DNA of 64,000 bases from Phytohabitans rumicis. Its GTDB lineage: Bacteria > Actinomycetota > Actinomycetes > Mycobacteriales > Micromonosporaceae. Below the pieces are notes generated by a model that saw only the letters and a program-made list of their open reading frames with translations, did not search any database and was not told the origin of the DNA. The translations under genes were made by a program, and so were the position numbers. Of this stretch, positions 50,508-59,922 are shown piece by piece. Position 1 is the first letter of the stretch, and every line of letters begins with the position of its first letter. The DNA is taken from positions 5,845,001 to 5,909,000 of the forward strand of contig NZ_BLPG01000001.1 in NCBI RefSeq assembly GCF_011764445.1. Reading direction: 5' to 3'.

Positions 50508-52853
50508 GGTGAGGCGGATGTCGGCCGCGCTGTGGGCGGCGGACACCACGTAGTCGCCGGGGACGACCTGCCAGGCGGAAGCGTGCCAGGTCTCGAAGGT
50601 GCGCTGGGGGAGCGGGATGCGCACGGTGGCCGGGTCGCCGGGGGCGGCCTCGGCTACGGCGAAGCCGGCTAGCCAGCGGGCCGGGCGTTCGGGGTCCTCG
50701 GTGGACGGTCCTACGTAGAGCTGCACCACCTCGCGGCCGTGGCGCTTGCCGGTGTTGCGCAGCTCCACGACCGCGCACATGTCCTCGATGGACAGTTCCT
50801 CGTACGCCCACGTCGTGTAGCCCAACCCGTGCCCGAACGGGAAGAGCGGGTCGGAATCCTTGCCCCGGTAGCCGAGGAACACGCCCTCGTCGTACGGCAG
50901 GGCGCCGTCCAGCGGCGTGACGGGCAGCGCGTCCTCGTCACGGCGGGGCCACGTGGTGGGCAGCCGCCCGCCGGGCTCCGCCACGCCGAGCAGTACGTCG
51001 GCGAGCGCGGCACCCGCCTCCTGGCCCGGAAACCAGGTGAGCAGGATCGCGGCCACCTGGTCCGCCCACGGCATCAGCACGGGGGAGCCGGCGTTGACGA
51101 CCACCACCGTACGCGGGTTGGCGGCCGCGACCCGGGTCACGAGCGCGTCCTGGTGTCCGGGCAGGGCCAGCGTCGTACGGTCGAAGCCCTCCGACTCGAC
51201 CTCCTCGGTGGTGCCGACGACCACCACGGCGACGTCGGCCGCGGCGGCGGACCGGGCGGCCTCGTCGAGCAACTCGTCCGGCCCGGCCGTGGGCGGGGCG
51301 TGGCCCAGCGTGAACGCCACGAACCCGGGGAGCCCGACCCGCTGGGTGAGCAGCACGTCGACCGGCTCCCCGGCGGCCAGCTCGACCGGGAAACGGCGCT
51401 CCTCGGCGGAGAGGAACACGGCGGAGGCTTCGTCTTCCCGGTAGATCGAGCCGTCGAAGAGGGTCCGCCCGCCGGCCGCCAGCGTGAACTCGCCGAAGCC
51501 CGCGATGGCCAGCTCGTGCGTACCACCGGCGGTGGGCGTGCACCGGGCGGACAGCTCGATCGTGGCCAGCTCGTACGGGTCGACGCCGGCCGGCGGCTCG
51601 CCCATCCAGCGGACGGTGGCCTCGGGCAGGGCAGTCCGGTACAGCTCCCGCCCGTCGGCTGCCCGGAGGGTGGCGGTGATGCCGCTCCACTGTGGAGCAG
51701 CCGCGGCCGGGATCCGGCGCCGCGGGTCGGCCCCGATCGCGTACGTCACGGTGGCGTCCGGCAGCGCGGCGGTCAGGCCGTCCAGCGGCGAGATGACGTA
51801 CGGCGGGTGGACCAGCGCGCTGCCGCCGCCCTGTACGCGCGCGTCGGTGGCCAGCACCCCCGACACCGCCACGCTGCGCAGCGCGCCGGCGTCGAGGGGC
51901 AGCACCCCACCGGCGTTGCGGGCCAGCACGAACGAGCGGGTGGCGACCTCGCGGGCCACCGCCGCACCGTCCATAGTGAACTTCAGCGGGGCGGGCTCGC
52001 CGCCGAAGGCGCCCACCCGCTCGGCGAGCCGCAGCACCCGCCGTACCTTGTCGTCGATCAGCTCTTCCGGGACGGTGCCGGACCGGACGGCCTCGACCAG
52101 CGCGTCGCCCCACGGAGCGCCGAACGCCGGCATGACCACGTCGAGGCCGCCGTTCGCGGTCTCCTCTGTGGAGCGCGCGGCGGTCCAGTCCGACACGATC
52201 GGCCCGTCGAACCCCCACTCCCGCTTGAGTACGCCGTCCTGCAGCTCGCCGTGCTCGGTCATCGTGGCGCCGTTGACCCCGTTGTAGGCGGACATCGCGG
52301 CCCACACGCCCGCGCGGACGATCCGCTCGAACGGCGCGAGGTACAGCTCGCGCAGCGCCCGCTCGCCCACCCGTACGTCCACAGTGAACCGGTCGGTCTC
52401 CGAGTCGTTGGCCACGAAGTGCTTCACGGTGGTGCCGACGCCCTGCTCCTGCACGCCGGTGACGTACGCCGCGCCGATCTCGCCGGTCAGCAGCGGGTCT
52501 TCCGAATAGCACTCGAAGTGCCGGCCGCCCAGCGGGCTGCGGTGCAGGTTGACCGTCGGCGCCAGCAGCACGTGTACGCCCTTGCGGCGCGCCTCCTGGC
52601 CGAGCAGCCGGCCGGCGGTGCGGGCCAGGTCAGGATCCCAGGTGGCCGCCAGCGCGGTCGGGCAGGGCAGCGCGACGGACGGGTCGTGGGGCCGCCAGCC
52701 GATGCCGCGTATGCCGACCGGCCCGTCCGACATGACCAGCGAGCGCAGACCGATCTCGGGGATCGCCGGGAGGGTCCAGAAGTCCTGGCCGGAGAGCAGC
52801 CTGACCTTGGTCTCGAGGTCGAGCGAGCGCAGCGCTGCTTCGATGTCGGCCAT
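50484..52853 (-). CDS. Glycoside hydrolase family 3 (beta-glucosidase-like)
   Basis: 789 residues, no signal peptide, so cytoplasmic. The GH3 barrel contains LVMSDGPVGIRG near the start, the KHFVANDSE motif (about 140-150) and the nucleophile Asp222 in PIVSDW. An inserted PA14-like module (about 395-545), the second alpha/beta sandwich domain and a C-terminal fibronectin III-like domain follow, as in actinobacterial beta-glucosidases. The exact glycoside is unknown. It is 15 bases after the SDR gene and probably co-transcribed. The C-terminus is encoded by repeat DNA. Confidence 0.93.
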   Translation of the reverse strand: MADIEAALRSLDLETKVRLLSGQDFWTLPAIPEIGLRSLVMSDGPVGIRGIGWRPHDPSVALPCPTALAATWDPDLARTAGRLLGQEARRKGVHVLLAPTVNLHRSPLGGRHFECYSEDPLLTGEIGAAYVTGVQEQGVGTTVKHFVANDSETDRFTVDVRVGERALRELYLAPFERIVRAGVWAAMSAYNGVNGATMTEHGELQDGVLKREWGFDGPIVSDWTAARSTEETANGGLDVVMPAFGAPWGDALVEAVRSGTVPEELIDDKVRRVLRLAERVGAFGGEPAPLKFTMDGAAVAREVATRSFVLARNAGGVLPLDAGALRSVAVSGVLATDARVQGGGSALVHPPYVISPLDGLTAALPDATVTYAIGADPRRRIPAAAAPQWSGITATLRAADGRELYRTALPEATVRWMGEPPAGVDPYELATIELSARCTPTAGGTHELAIAGFGEFTLAAGGRTLFDGSIYREDEASAVFLSAEERRFPVELAAGEPVDVLLTQRVGLPGFVAFTLGHAPPTAGPDELLDEAARSAAAADVAVVVVGTTEEVESEGFDRTTLALPGHQDALVTRVAAANPRTVVVVNAGSPVLMPWADQVAAILLTWFPGQEAGAALADVLLGVAEPGGRLPTTWPRRDEDALPVTPLDGALPYDEGVFLGYRGKDSDPLFPFGHGLGYTTWAYEELSIEDMCAVVELRNTGKRHGREVVQLYVGPSTEDPERPARWLAGFAVAEAAPGDPATVRIPLPQRTFETWHASAWQVVPGDYVVSAAHSAADIRLTTTLLIRE

Positions 52854-52868
52854 CGCCCGATCGTATCG

Positions 52869-53621
52869 TCAGGTCCGCAGGTAGGACGCTCCATTGAGAT
52901 CAATGACCGTGCCGGAGGCCCACTCGGCGGCGGGCGAGGCCAGCCAGTGCACCGCGGCGGCGATCTCCTCCGGCCGCGCCACCCGGTTGAACGGGCTCTG
53001 CGCCCGGATCTCGTCGCCGCGCGCGGACTTGAGATGGTCGTTGGTCATGTCGGTCGCGACGTACCCGGGCGCCACCGTGGCGACCGCGATGCCGTACGGG
53101 CCGAGCGCCACGGCCAGCGACTGGCCCATGGCGTTGAGGCCGGCCTTGCTGGCGCCGTACGCGGGCTGGCCGGGCTCGCCGCGGAACGCGCCCCGGGAGG
53201 AGACGTTGATGATCCGCCCGCCGCCGCGTTCGCGCATGTGCCGTACGGCGCACCAGCAGGCGTTGGCCGGCCCGAGCAGGTTGGTGTCCAGCGTCCGGCG
53301 CCACTCGTGCTGCCACTGCTCGTACGACGTGTCGGTGATCGGGTGCGGCGTGTAGACGCCCGCGTTGTTGACCAGCACGTCGAGCCCGCCGAGCCGCTCG
53401 GCCGCCCCGTCCACCATCGCCCGTACGTCGTCGGGGTCGGCCAGGTCGGCCCGTACGACGGTGTGCCCGTCGCCGGGCAGCGAGTCGCGCAGTTCCTCGG
53501 CCAGCTGGGCGGAGTCCCGATGGTGGATCGCCACCCGGTCGCCACCCTCGGCGAACGCGGTCGCGATCGCCCGGCCGATCCCCCGGGACGCCCCGGTCAC
53601 CAACACCGCTCGTCTCGTCAT
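52869..53621 (-). CDS. Short-chain dehydrogenase/reductase
   Basis: 250 residues of the classical SDR type. The nucleotide-binding TGASRGIG is at about 9-16, NNAG near 88, the catalytic serine in INVSSRG, and YGASK at about 153-157 (Tyr and Lys). The reaction is NAD(P)-dependent oxidation/reduction of an unknown alcohol/ketone; FabG-like and sugar dehydrogenases are similar. It precedes the GH3 gene. Confidence 0.93.
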   Translation of the reverse strand: MTRRAVLVTGASRGIGRAIATAFAEGGDRVAIHHRDSAQLAEELRDSLPGDGHTVVRADLADPDDVRAMVDGAAERLGGLDVLVNNAGVYTPHPITDTSYEQWQHEWRRTLDTNLLGPANACWCAVRHMRERGGGRIINVSSRGAFRGEPGQPAYGASKAGLNAMGQSLAVALGPYGIAVATVAPGYVATDMTNDHLKSARGDEIRAQSPFNRVARPEEIAAAVHWLASPAAEWASGTVIDLNGASYLRT

Positions 53622-53644
53622 CCGGCCATCATGCCCGACAACGA

Positions 53645-53685
53645 TCAAGGGGCGGCTCCCGGCGGGGACCGGAGCCGCCCCTTGA
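53645..53685. terminator. Hairpin after the protease gene
   Basis: Perfect 15-bp stem TCAAGGGGCGGCTCC / GGAGCCGCCCCTTGA (53645-53659, 53671-53685), loop 11 bases. It lies five bases beyond the protease stop on the minus strand, before the SDR gene in the same direction. Again the stem base is GATCAAGGGG. No T-run follows. Confidence 0.7.
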
Positions 53686-53689
53686 CCCG

Positions 53690-54574
<885 letters not shown>

Positions 54575-54988
54575 TCATACCAAGTTGGCGCGGACCTCGT
54601 TGAGGTAGTGGGTGAACCGTTCGCGGTCGGCCGGGTCCAGTGTGCGCAGTGCGCGCTCGGTCAGCTGAGTGATCTCGGCGGTCATGATGTCCTTCAGCTC
54701 GCGCCCGCGGTCGGTGAGGCAGAGCCGGACCAGCCGGGCGTCCGAGGGGTGCGGCTCGCGGCGCAGGATCCCGGCGGCCTCCATGCGGGTCGCGGTGCGG
54801 GTCACGGTGGGCACGGCCAGCTCCAGCCGGCGCGCCAGCTCGCCCGGCGTGAGCCCGTCCTCCTCCCAGAGCTGGTGGAGGACGAACTGCTGGCCGGCGC
54901 GTACCCCGTGGCGGTTGTAGGCGGCCTCGGCGGCGGTCGTCATCGCCCGCTTGGCCGCCCAGAACGCGGCCTGGAACTCGCCACCCAA
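54575..54988 (-). CDS. MarR family transcriptional regulator
   Basis: 137 residues. The winged helix-turn-helix reads LTPGELARRLELAVPTVTRT with wing RREPHPSDARLVRLCLTDRG, typical of MarR. The start is TTG 54988 or ATG 54943. It is divergent from an epimerase gene; the 70-bp gap contains a perfect palindrome that is the probable binding site. Likely represses the epimerase and itself. Confidence 0.9.
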   Translation of the reverse strand: MGGEFQAAFWAAKRAMTTAAEAAYNRHGVRAGQQFVLHQLWEEDGLTPGELARRLELAVPTVTRTATRMEAAGILRREPHPSDARLVRLCLTDRGRELKDIMTAEITQLTERALRTLDPADRERFTHYLNEVRANLV

Positions 54989-55002
54989 CCTTGCCCCAAA
55001 CT

Positions 55003-55039
55003 CGTTAGCCGACTAACGTATTTCATTGCACGGCTAACG
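55003..55039. promoter_or_regulatory. Predicted MarR operator
   Basis: CGTTAG-CCGA-CTAACG (55003-55018) is a perfect palindrome and an additional CTAACG half-site lies at 55034-55039. The sequence is in the divergent promoter region between the marR gene and the epimerase, the classic location for auto-regulation. Confidence 0.65.
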
Positions 55040-55058
55040 ATACTCGGAGGAGACGATC

Positions 55059-55901
55059 GTGCGCACCCTCATCACTGGGGCCACCGGACGGGTGGGCAGC
55101 CGTTACGCGCGCCACCAGCTCGACCTGCACCAGCAGGTGCGGGTGCTGGTCCGCGACGAGGAGCAGGTCGACCCGTGGTGGAACGGCGGCGCCGAGGTGG
55201 TCGTCGGCGACCTGCGCGACCCGGGCGTGGCGAAGCAGGCGGTGAACGGCGTCGACGCGGTGGTCCACCTCGCGGCCGCGTTCCGCGGCGTGCCGGACGA
55301 CGAGGCGTACGCGGTCAACCGCGACGCCGCGGTCGCGCTGGCCCACGCCGGGCTCGACGCCGGGATCTCCCGCCTGGTCTTCGCCAGCACCAACCTCGTG
55401 TACGGCGCCGGGTGCGGCCGGCCCGCGCAGGAGGGGGACGAGCCGCGGCCCGCCGGGGCGTACCCGGAAAGCAAGGCCGCCGCCGAGGCCGAACTGCTGC
55501 GGCTGCACCGCGAGCACGGCCTGCCGGTCCGGATAGCCCGGCTGGCCTTCGTGTACGGCGACGCCGACCCGCGCCTGGCCGAGTCGCTGCGGTGGGCCCG
55601 CCGGTGGGCGCCGCACCGGCGGCTGCACCTGGTGCACCACGCCGACGTGGCCCAGGCGCTGGACCGGATCGGCACCGCCACGGGCGCCGACGGCCAGATC
55701 TTCAACGTCGCCGACGACGTGCCGGTCACCGCCCTGGAGCTGTTGCGCGCCAACCGGGAGGAGCCGGACGAGGGCGCCGCCGAGCGGGCCCTCGACGACC
55801 CGTGGGCCGGCATCGTCGACACCAGCCGGATCCGCACCGAGCTGGGCTACCGGCCGCTATTTCCGACGCTCCACGCCGCCCACGCCGCCGGCGCCCTCTG
55901 A
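55059..55901 (+). CDS. NAD-dependent epimerase/dehydratase family protein
   Basis: 280 residues of the extended SDR type. The nucleotide loop TGATGRVG is at about 7-14, VVHLAA near 70, and the YPESK active site (Tyr, Lys) at about 137-141. Substrate is unknown; nucleoside-sugar epimerases and atypical reductases are possible. GTG 55059 follows GGAGGAG. The HIT gene follows 20 bases downstream. Confidence 0.9.
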   Translation: MRTLITGATGRVGSRYARHQLDLHQQVRVLVRDEEQVDPWWNGGAEVVVGDLRDPGVAKQAVNGVDAVVHLAAAFRGVPDDEAYAVNRDAAVALAHAGLDAGISRLVFASTNLVYGAGCGRPAQEGDEPRPAGAYPESKAAAEAELLRLHREHGLPVRIARLAFVYGDADPRLAESLRWARRWAPHRRLHLVHHADVAQALDRIGTATGADGQIFNVADDVPVTALELLRANREEPDEGAAERALDDPWAGIVDTSRIRTELGYRPLFPTLHAAHAAGAL

Positions 55902-55921
55902 CATCACTACGATGGGTAGCC

Positions 55922-56278
55922 GTGACGACGTTCGACTGTCTCTTCTGCAAGATCGTGACCGGGGAGATCCCCGCGACGGTGGTCCGGGAAACCCCGACCA
56001 CGCTCGCCTTCCGCGACATCGGGCCCAAGGCCGCGGTGCACATCCTCGTCATCCCCAAGGAGCACTACGTCGACGTCGCCACGCTGGCCCAGTCCGACGC
56101 CAAGCTCGCCGGTGAGGTGCTGGAGACCGCCGCCGTCGTGGCCGAGGCCGAGGGCCTGCTCGACGGCGGCTTCCGCGTCATCTTCAACACCGGCGAGTAC
56201 GGCGGCCAGGAGGTCCTCCACGTGCACGCGCACCTCCTCGGCGGCGAGCCCCTGGGCCCCATGATCGCCCTCGCCTAG
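55922..56278 (+). CDS. HIT family nucleotide-binding protein (HinT-like)
   Basis: 118 residues. The CLFCKIVTGEIP start with two cysteines, and the C-terminal histidine triad HVHAH at 100-104 fit HinT-type purine nucleoside phosphoramidases. GTG 55922 is used. It is followed directly by a repeat-like hairpin. Confidence 0.94.
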   Translation: MTTFDCLFCKIVTGEIPATVVRETPTTLAFRDIGPKAAVHILVIPKEHYVDVATLAQSDAKLAGEVLETAAVVAEAEGLLDGGFRVIFNTGEYGGQEVLHVHAHLLGGEPLGPMIALA

Positions 56279-56284
56279 TAGAGG

Positions 56285-56340
56285 TGTTAGCAAGGGCACC
56301 TTGCTATGCAAAAAGCGTTAACAGGGTGCCCTTCCTTGCA
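56285..56340. repeat. Hairpin repeat with AT-rich loop
   Basis: AAGGGCACC (56292-56300) pairs with GGTGCCCTT (56325-56333) around a loop containing ATGCAAAAAGCGTTAAC. Sequences of this kind (a loop with GCAAAAAGCGTTAAC flanked by AAGGGCxCC arms) are, from memory, common in intergenic DNA of Micromonospora and relatives. It may also act as a terminator for the HIT gene. Confidence 0.65.
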
Positions 56341-56359
56341 TCTGTAAGATCAGCTAGCT

Positions 56360-57682
56360 GTGAGCACGAAGCTGGCGCGGATGGCGCAGAAGGTCCAGGT
56401 CGACGCTCGGGTGCCGGCCCTGTCGGTGGCTCTGCACCGGGCCGACCGGCCGCTCTGGCAGCTCCACGTCGGGGCCGACAGCGACAGCCAGTTCCGGATC
56501 GGGTCGGTGACGAAGACGTTCACCGCCGTACTCGTGATGCAGGCCCGGGACGACGGCCTGCTCGACCTCGACGACCCGCTCGGGCGGCACCTGGACGTGC
56601 CGGCCCACGGTGAGCTGACCGTACGGCGGCTGCTCTCGCACACGTCCGGCATCCAGCGCGAGCCGTACGGCGACGTGTGGGACACGCTGCAGGCCCCGGA
56701 CACCGAGCGCCTCATCGCCGAGCTGGTACGGGCCGAACGGGTGCTGCCGCCGGCCCGGCGCTACCACTACTCCAACCTCGGCCTGTCCCTGCTCGGGCAC
56801 GCGGTGGGCCGGCTGCGCGGCGGTACGTGGGCGGAGGTGGTCGAGGACCGCATCCTGCGCCCGCTCGGCCTGTCCGGTACGACGGTGGAGCGTACCGAGC
56901 GGGCGGTGACCGGTTACCTCGTCGAGGCGTACTCGGATCATGCGAGGCCGGAGCCGTGGACCGACACCGGCGCGATCGCCCCGGCCGGTCAGCTCTGGAG
57001 CACCGCCGCGGACATGGCGCGGTGGGCGGCGTTCCTCAGCGACCCGGCGGCGCTCGACCCGGCCGGCGCGGTCCTCGCGCCGGCCTCCCTCGACGAGATG
57101 CGCTGGCCGCTCACGACCACCGACGAGACACTGTGGACGGCCGGGTTCGGGCTGGCCCTGATCCTGGTGCCGCAGGGCGAGCGGGTGATGCACGTCGGGC
57201 ACGACGGCGCGATGCCGGGCTTCCTCGCGGGCGTGTACGGCCGGCGGGGCGGCGACGGCACGCCGGCGGCGATGGGCTGCGCGGTGCTCGGTTCGTCCGG
57301 CACCGCGGTCGAGGTCCTGGACCTGCCGCACAAGCTCCTGGCGGCGGCGGTCGAGGAGGACCCGGCCGACATCGCCCGGTGGACGCCCGGCGAGCCGGCG
57401 CCCGAGGCGTACCGGTCGGTGCTCGGCCGCTGGTGGAGCGAGGGCTTCGAGCACGTCTTCTCGTGGCGGGACGGCGCGTTGCAGGCCCGGTCGGCGCTGG
57501 ATCAACCCGGCCGACCACCGGCGATCTTCCAGGCGGAAGAGGCGGACATCCTGCGCACCGCGTCCGGCCGGGAGGCCGGCGAGTTGCTGCGGCTGACCCG
57601 CGACGCCCAGGGCACCGTCGTGCGCATGCACTGGGCGACCTACCGGTTCACCCGCGACCAGCAGACCTTCGAGGGTACGTAG
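56360..57682 (+). CDS. Serine hydrolase (beta-lactamase/class C-like)
   Basis: 440 residues without a signal peptide. The SxxK motif is SVTK (49-52), YSN is at 137-139 and the third motif HVGHDG lies near 275, so the penicillin-binding-fold active site is complete. A C-terminal domain of about 120 residues follows. Members act as esterases, D-aminopeptidases or beta-lactamases; the substrate cannot be inferred. Start GTG 56360. It overlaps the convergent symporter gene by 35 bases. Confidence 0.92.
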   Translation: MSTKLARMAQKVQVDARVPALSVALHRADRPLWQLHVGADSDSQFRIGSVTKTFTAVLVMQARDDGLLDLDDPLGRHLDVPAHGELTVRRLLSHTSGIQREPYGDVWDTLQAPDTERLIAELVRAERVLPPARRYHYSNLGLSLLGHAVGRLRGGTWAEVVEDRILRPLGLSGTTVERTERAVTGYLVEAYSDHARPEPWTDTGAIAPAGQLWSTAADMARWAAFLSDPAALDPAGAVLAPASLDEMRWPLTTTDETLWTAGFGLALILVPQGERVMHVGHDGAMPGFLAGVYGRRGGDGTPAAMGCAVLGSSGTAVEVLDLPHKLLAAAVEEDPADIARWTPGEPAPEAYRSVLGRWWSEGFEHVFSWRDGALQARSALDQPGRPPAIFQAEEADILRTASGREAGELLRLTRDAQGTVVRMHWATYRFTRDQQTFEGT

Positions 57683-59354
57683 GGATGGAGTGCCGGGCGC
57701 CCGCAGGCGCCAGGGTGGGCGGCGCGTCGGGCACCGTCTCGCCGTCGATCAGCTCGGTCATCCGGCGGATCGTCGGGTCGCCCTCGTCCGCCACGTAGTC
57801 GGGCTCGCGGGTGCGGTCGGTGCCGTCCGTGATCCCGCCGAGCCGGAAGAGCGGCGTGAGCAGCGCGGCGACGAGCAGGTTGATGGCGAGGGCGACGACG
57901 CCGACATAGATCGTGCTCCGGGTGTCGATGCCGATGTTGCTCAGCGGCCAGGCCGAGCCGCCGAAGTGCTCCCGGATGATCGCACCCTCGCCGTTGCGCT
58001 GGGGGATCTGGTAGAGCATCGCCGCGCCGGTGGCGATGCCGGCGAAGATGCCGGCGATCAGCGCCCAGCGGTGCAGCCACGCGGTGAAGAGGCCGATCGC
58101 GATGGCCGGCAGCGTCTGCATGACGAACACGCCGCCGATCAGTTGCAGGTCGATCGCGAACTGGGTGTTGAGCATCAGGATGCAGATCACCGCGCCGAAC
58201 TTCATGGCGAGCGAGGCGATCTTGCTGACCAGGGTCTCCTCGGCGGGTGACGCCTGCGGCCGGATGAACTCCTTGTAGACGTCACGGGTGAAGAGGTTGG
58301 CCGCCGCGATCGACATGATCGCGGCGGGGACCATCGCGCCCACCCCGATCGCCGCGAACGCCAGGCCCGCGCTCCAGTCCGGGAAGTTGGCGTCGAACCA
58401 CAGCGGAACGACGGTGTTGCGGTCGCCGCCGATCGGCTGGATGTCGCTGAGGATCGCCGCGAAGCCGACCAGCATCAGCACGCCCAGCGTCAGCGTGTAG
58501 AGCGGCATGACGGCCAGGTTGCGCCGCAGCGTGGCCCGGTTGCGCGAGGCGAGCACGCCGGTGAGCGTGTGCGGGTAGAGGAACAGCGCGACCGCGGAGC
58601 CGAGCGCCAGCGTGACGTAGTTCAGCTCGGAGCCGGGCGCCAGCAGCAGCCCGTCGGTCGTGCTGGGCGACGCGGCGTACTTCGACTCGGCGACCCGGAA
58701 GACGGTCGTCCAGCCGCCCGAGTGCGAGGCAACGATCAGGAACGCGGCCAGCACCGTCCACAGCACCAGCGCGTCCTTGACGATGGAGATCAGTGCGGGC
58801 GCCCGCAGCCCGGAGTTGAAGGTGTAGAGCGCCAGCACGATGAACGCGGCGGTGAGCGGCCAGCCCTCCGGCAGCCCCATCACCTTGAAGACCGCCTCGA
58901 TGCCGATGAGCTGCAGCGCGATGTACGGCATCGTGGCCAGGATGCCGGTGACCGCGATGAAGAGCGCGAGCGTCTTCGAGCCGAACCGGGCCCGCACGAA
59001 CTCGGCGGGGGTGACGAACCCGTGCACGTGGCACACCGACCAGAAGCGCGCCAGCACCACGAAGAGCAGCGGGTAGACGATCACCAGGAACGGCATGGGG
59101 AAGAACCCGGACGCCCCCACGCCGAACACGAGCGTGGGCACCGCGACAAACGTGTACGCCGTGTAGACATCGCCGCTGAGCAGGAAGAACGTCACCCAGT
59201 TGCCGAACGCGCGACCGCCGAGACCCCACTCCTCCAGGGTGTGGATGTTGTCCGGCCGGCGCCATCGGGCCGCCGCGAAGCCCATGATCGTGACCAGGCC
59301 GAACATGGCCGCGAAGATCCAGAACTCGACCTGGTGGTCGGCGAAGGTCGGCAT
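57648..59354 (-). CDS. Sodium:solute symporter (monocarboxylate/acetate-like)
   Basis: 568 residues with about 13 transmembrane helices of the SSS family. The N-terminal WGLGGRAFGNWVTFFLLSGD and the central sequence SGLRAPALISIVKD are typical of ActP/MctP-type permeases that take up acetate, pyruvate or other short carboxylates with sodium. A cytoplasmic C-terminal tail carries an RTREPD segment. The small partner gene for DUF3311 lies immediately upstream. A CRP-type site is located before both. Confidence 0.9.
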   Translation of the reverse strand: MPTFADHQVEFWIFAAMFGLVTIMGFAAARWRRPDNIHTLEEWGLGGRAFGNWVTFFLLSGDVYTAYTFVAVPTLVFGVGASGFFPMPFLVIVYPLLFVVLARFWSVCHVHGFVTPAEFVRARFGSKTLALFIAVTGILATMPYIALQLIGIEAVFKVMGLPEGWPLTAAFIVLALYTFNSGLRAPALISIVKDALVLWTVLAAFLIVASHSGGWTTVFRVAESKYAASPSTTDGLLLAPGSELNYVTLALGSAVALFLYPHTLTGVLASRNRATLRRNLAVMPLYTLTLGVLMLVGFAAILSDIQPIGGDRNTVVPLWFDANFPDWSAGLAFAAIGVGAMVPAAIMSIAAANLFTRDVYKEFIRPQASPAEETLVSKIASLAMKFGAVICILMLNTQFAIDLQLIGGVFVMQTLPAIAIGLFTAWLHRWALIAGIFAGIATGAAMLYQIPQRNGEGAIIREHFGGSAWPLSNIGIDTRSTIYVGVVALAINLLVAALLTPLFRLGGITDGTDRTREPDYVADEGDPTIRRMTELIDGETVPDAPPTLAPAGARHSIPTYPRRSAGRG

Positions 59355-59358
59355 GTGG

Positions 59359-59643
59359 TTACCGCCGGTTCTTGGTGGCCACGTGCACGATGGCGATCGT
59401 TATCGCCGCGAGGAACGCGAAACCGAGCTGGCACCAGTAGAAGAACGGCAGCCCGAGCAGGCGTGGCTCCATCCGGTTGTAGATCGGCGGCAACAGCGGC
59501 AGGACGATCGGGACGAGGAGAAGCCAGTGCCAGCGGCTGGTGTCGGCCCGGCGGCGCGGGCGGGCTCGACCGGTGGCAGGTTTTCCGTAAACTGTCGTAA
59601 CAGTGGGCTGCCATTCCCCGTCCGGGCGGCGTTGACCGTACAT
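59359..59643 (-). CDS. DUF3311 small membrane protein
   Basis: 94 residues: a basic, disordered N-terminus, then two helices (about 42-58 and 68-88, with LLLVPIVLPLLPPIYNRMEP). DUF3311 proteins regularly accompany SSS carboxylate permeases and may be a subunit or assembly factor. Ends four bases before the symporter start. ATG 59643 follows GGAGG. Confidence 0.9.
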   Translation of the reverse strand: MYGQRRPDGEWQPTVTTVYGKPATGRARPRRRADTSRWHWLLLVPIVLPLLPPIYNRMEPRLLGLPFFYWCQLGFAFLAAITIAIVHVATKNRR

Positions 59644-59673
59644 GCGTGCCTCCGAACGGGTGGAATGTCGTAA

Positions 59674-59687
59674 GTGACCAAGGTCAC
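59674..59687. promoter_or_regulatory. Predicted CRP/GlxR-type binding site
   Basis: GTGACCAAGGTCAC is a perfect palindrome and fits the CRP-family consensus GTGA-N6-TCAC. It lies 31 bases upstream of the DUF3311-symporter operon and fits carbon-source control of carboxylate uptake. The rest of the 59644-59922 interval shows no gene; it must also contain the phoH promoter. Confidence 0.62.
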
Positions 59688-59922
59688 GGCGGCCATCCTC
59701 GATGCGCTTCGAGTTGCCACGGATCCCCCGTTCGACCCATCGGAGATCATCTAAACGTACGAAAGCTTTCCGTAACCCTTCACTGAGAGATCCGACAGTG
59801 GGGTGGAAATGGGCGCGATGGGGAGGGCGTTAAGCCGATACGATGGGAGCAGTTACGCACGTCGCGCCGCAGGGCGTGACCCTGAGACCGAGAGCAGGTG
59901 GCGTTGGCCCGCGGGCCGATCT

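Noticed and set aside
52892-52905. CATTGAGATCAATG palindrome upstream of the GH3 gene as operator
   Set aside because: It lies in the SDR coding sequence and encodes the conserved IDLNG motif. A regulatory role cannot be separated from coding constraint.
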